A stretch of 7,159 nt of DNA, from contig CALCFG010000160.1 of assembly GCA_937900565.1 (NCBI GenBank), positions 1 through 7,159 of the forward strand. The letters run 5' to 3'. The translations under genes and the position numbers were made by a program. Positions 6,023-7,159 of the stretch are shown piece after piece; the stretch's first letter is position 1, and each line of letters opens with the position of its first letter. The notes under the pieces are model-generated. The model ran no database searches. It saw nothing but the letters and a program-made list of their open reading frames with translations, and was not told where the DNA came from. The DNA is from an uncultured Erysipelotrichaceae bacterium. Its GTDB lineage: Bacteria; Bacillota_I; Bacilli_A; Erysipelotrichales; Erysipelotrichaceae.

Positions 6023-6562
6023 TTAATCCATCCTTTGCAATAAATAAGCTAAATATTCATTGACACTACATTGTTCAATATTTGGGTATTTTTGAATAAG
6101 ATTCATGATTTTTTCATTGGATAACCCCAATGAAGTTAATACAGCAACCACATCATTTAACGCACAAACATTATTTTTATTTTCTAAAGTAAGCTTTGTT
6201 GATAATTGATTAATAATAAGTTGGGCTAGCCGTTTTGATACACCACTTACTTGAATTAACACGTTATCATTTTTATTAATAATGGCACTTGCCAATGTAA
6301 CATAATCATAGCGTGTGCATAAATTGGCCGCTATCTTACACCCAATTCCATTAATTTTAATCAGTTTTAAAAATAAATCCCTGCTTGCTTGATCTAAGAA
6401 GCCATAAATACGCCATTGGTTTTCTTTGATATCTAAATACATATAACCAACATTTTTATTGGGTAATAAGTTTGCATTACTGATTTCAAAGCGATAATTA
6501 CTGAAATCAAGATAAGCTTTTCCCTCATGGATGATCCATCCATTTTTCGACTCAAATAACAT
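6023..6562 (-). CDS. ruvA: Holliday junction DNA-binding protein RuvA
   Basis: RuvA is the tetrameric junction binder that loads RuvB rings. The 179 residues (about 200 is usual) show the three-domain plan: an OB-fold (1-60, ending in the conserved RIYGFLDQASRDLF), a helix-hairpin-helix domain with LIKINGIGCKIA (67-78) and LIQVSGVSKRLAQ (102-114), a short linker (about 125-134), and the C-terminal RuvB-binding domain III (about 135-179, LNDVVAVLTSLGLS). The second hairpin has GVS where GIG is normal, and the sequence is generally divergent, in step with RuvB. The start codon comes only 10 bases after the T-run of the efp terminator and has at best a weak ribosome site (AAAG). I see no convincing promoter of its own, so expression may come from readthrough. 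No ruvC is present; Bacillota usually use RecU. Confidence 0.94.
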   Translation of the reverse strand: MLFESKNGWIIHEGKAYLDFSNYRFEISNANLLPNKNVGYMYLDIKENQWRIYGFLDQASRDLFLKLIKINGIGCKIAANLCTRYDYVTLASAIINKNDNVLIQVSGVSKRLAQLIINQLSTKLTLENKNNVCALNDVVAVLTSLGLSNEKIMNLIQKYPNIEQCSVNEYLAYLLQRMD

Positions 6563-6572
6563 AATCTTTAAT

Positions 6573-6600
6573 AAAAAAAGCGCAAGTTTAACTTACGCTT
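6573..6600 (-). terminator. Rho-independent terminator after efp
   Basis: The minus strand reads AAGCGTAAG, loop TTAAA, CTTGCGCTT, then further T residues. The stem has 9 pairs, one of them G-U, and the run of seven T (including two in the stem) is characteristic. It starts 6 bases after the efp stop and ends 10 bases before the ruvA start codon. Confidence 0.88.
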
Positions 6601-6606
6601 GAATCA

Positions 6607-7158
6607 TTAAGCACGTCCGCTGTATTTACCGTCAGCTGTGTTAACTAAGATCATTTCATCTTGGTTGATGAATAAAGGAACTCTTAATTCTAAACCGGTT
6701 TCTACCTTTGCGTTTTTGCTTGCACTTGTTGCTGTATCACCTTTAACAGCCGGTTCACATTCAACAACTTTTAAAGCAACTTTATCTGGCAAAGAAACAC
6801 CTAAAATTTCATTTTCATAGCTTGTAATCAATACCATGTCGTTTTCTTTTAAGAATTTCATTTCCCATTCTAAACGTTCTTTTCCGATTTCGATTTGATC
6901 ATATGTTTCATTATCCATGAACACCAATGCTTCACCACTATCGTACAAATATTGCATTTGACGTTTTTCGATCATTGCTTGTTCTACTTTATCGCCTCCG
7001 GTAAAGCTTAATTCATTGATAACGCCTGTACGTAAGTTTCTAACTTTAGTTTTTACGATCATTTGACGCATTGCTGTTTTGTTTAACGCTAAGTCCAATA
7101 CGATATAAATGTTGTTTTCGTATTCGAATGTAGTTCCTGGTTTTAAATCATTAACAAG
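6607..7158 (-). CDS. efp: Elongation factor P, missing only the first few codons at the window edge
   Basis: EF-P binds between the P and E sites and rescues ribosomes stalled at consecutive prolines. The frame is open to the right edge; 183 residues are visible, beginning LVNDLKPGTTFEYENN, so only about two or three codons (Met included) lie outside. An internal TTG at 7098 is not the start, because the residues before it are conserved KOW-domain sequence. Domain I is followed by the OB domains, with TGGDKVEQAMIEKRQMQYLY, SYENEILGVSLPDKVAL, and the diagnostic EPAVKGDTATSASKNAKVETG and NTADGKYSGRA C terminus. The domain I tip loop reads NKTAMRQM. Aligned with KPGKGAAF (Bacillus type) or SKSGRGQA (Mycoplasma type), the residue at the modified Lys/Arg position is Met. 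The gene ends in its own terminator. Confidence 0.96.
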   Translation of the reverse strand, partial: LVNDLKPGTTFEYENNIYIVLDLALNKTAMRQMIVKTKVRNLRTGVINELSFTGGDKVEQAMIEKRQMQYLYDSGEALVFMDNETYDQIEIGKERLEWEMKFLKENDMVLITSYENEILGVSLPDKVALKVVECEPAVKGDTATSASKNAKVETGLELRVPLFINQDEMILVNTADGKYSGRA

Positions 7159-7159
7159 T

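Noticed and set aside
6638..6820. Plus-strand 60-codon frame antisense to efp
   Set aside because: It mirrors the strongly conserved C-terminal half of EF-P and has no independent support.
1..7159. tRNA, rRNA, CRISPR array, insertion sequence or attachment site
   Set aside because: Nearly all bases are in recognisable genes; the gaps (at most 102 bases) show no cloverleaf, repeat-spacer pattern, transposase or terminal repeats.

Overview
The window looks like part of a low-GC Bacillota chromosome. EF-P, IF2, NusA and RnpM read as Firmicutes-type proteins, and EF-P plus the divergent short RuvA/RuvB suggest the Erysipelotrichia or a neighbouring lineage close to the Mollicutes; that placement is inference. 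All genes lie on the minus strand and cover about 96% of the window. All eight visible tryptophans are encoded by TGG and the eight visible stops are seven TAA and one TAG, so the code is probably standard.

In transcription order (right to left): the 3' nearly complete efp (EF-P) ends in a clear rho-independent terminator (6573-6600). Next come ruvA and ruvB, the Holliday-junction branch-migration motor, three bases apart and in the same frame. An AT-only inverted repeat with a candidate promoter (5049-5079) then precedes a two-gene unit: an 85-residue four-cysteine TSCPD protein and, overlapping it by 7 bases, a lipoprotein with a thioredoxin-like CPWC site. A good SigA-type promoter (4169-4197) and a strong leader hairpin (4131-4154) then open the classic nusA-infB operon: rimP (30S maturation), nusA (elongation/antitermination), rnpM/ylxR (RNase P modulator) and the 5' 540 codons of infB (IF2), which runs off the left edge.

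Most genes serve core expression: EF-P relieves ribosome stalling, RimP matures 30S subunits, NusA acts on RNA polymerase, RnpM on RNase P, and IF2 starts translation. RuvAB is DNA repair. The TSCPD/thioredoxin pair is the only accessory-looking element.

There is no obvious new defence or mobile system. The points most worth a second look are an EF-P whose tip carries Met where the modified Lys or Arg normally sits, a NusA with a roughly 200-residue charged tail, the promoter-plus-hairpin leader of rimP, and the redox-like gene pair between ruvB and rimP. No stretch over 300 bases lacks a gene; the largest gap is 102 bases and holds the rimP promoter and leader.
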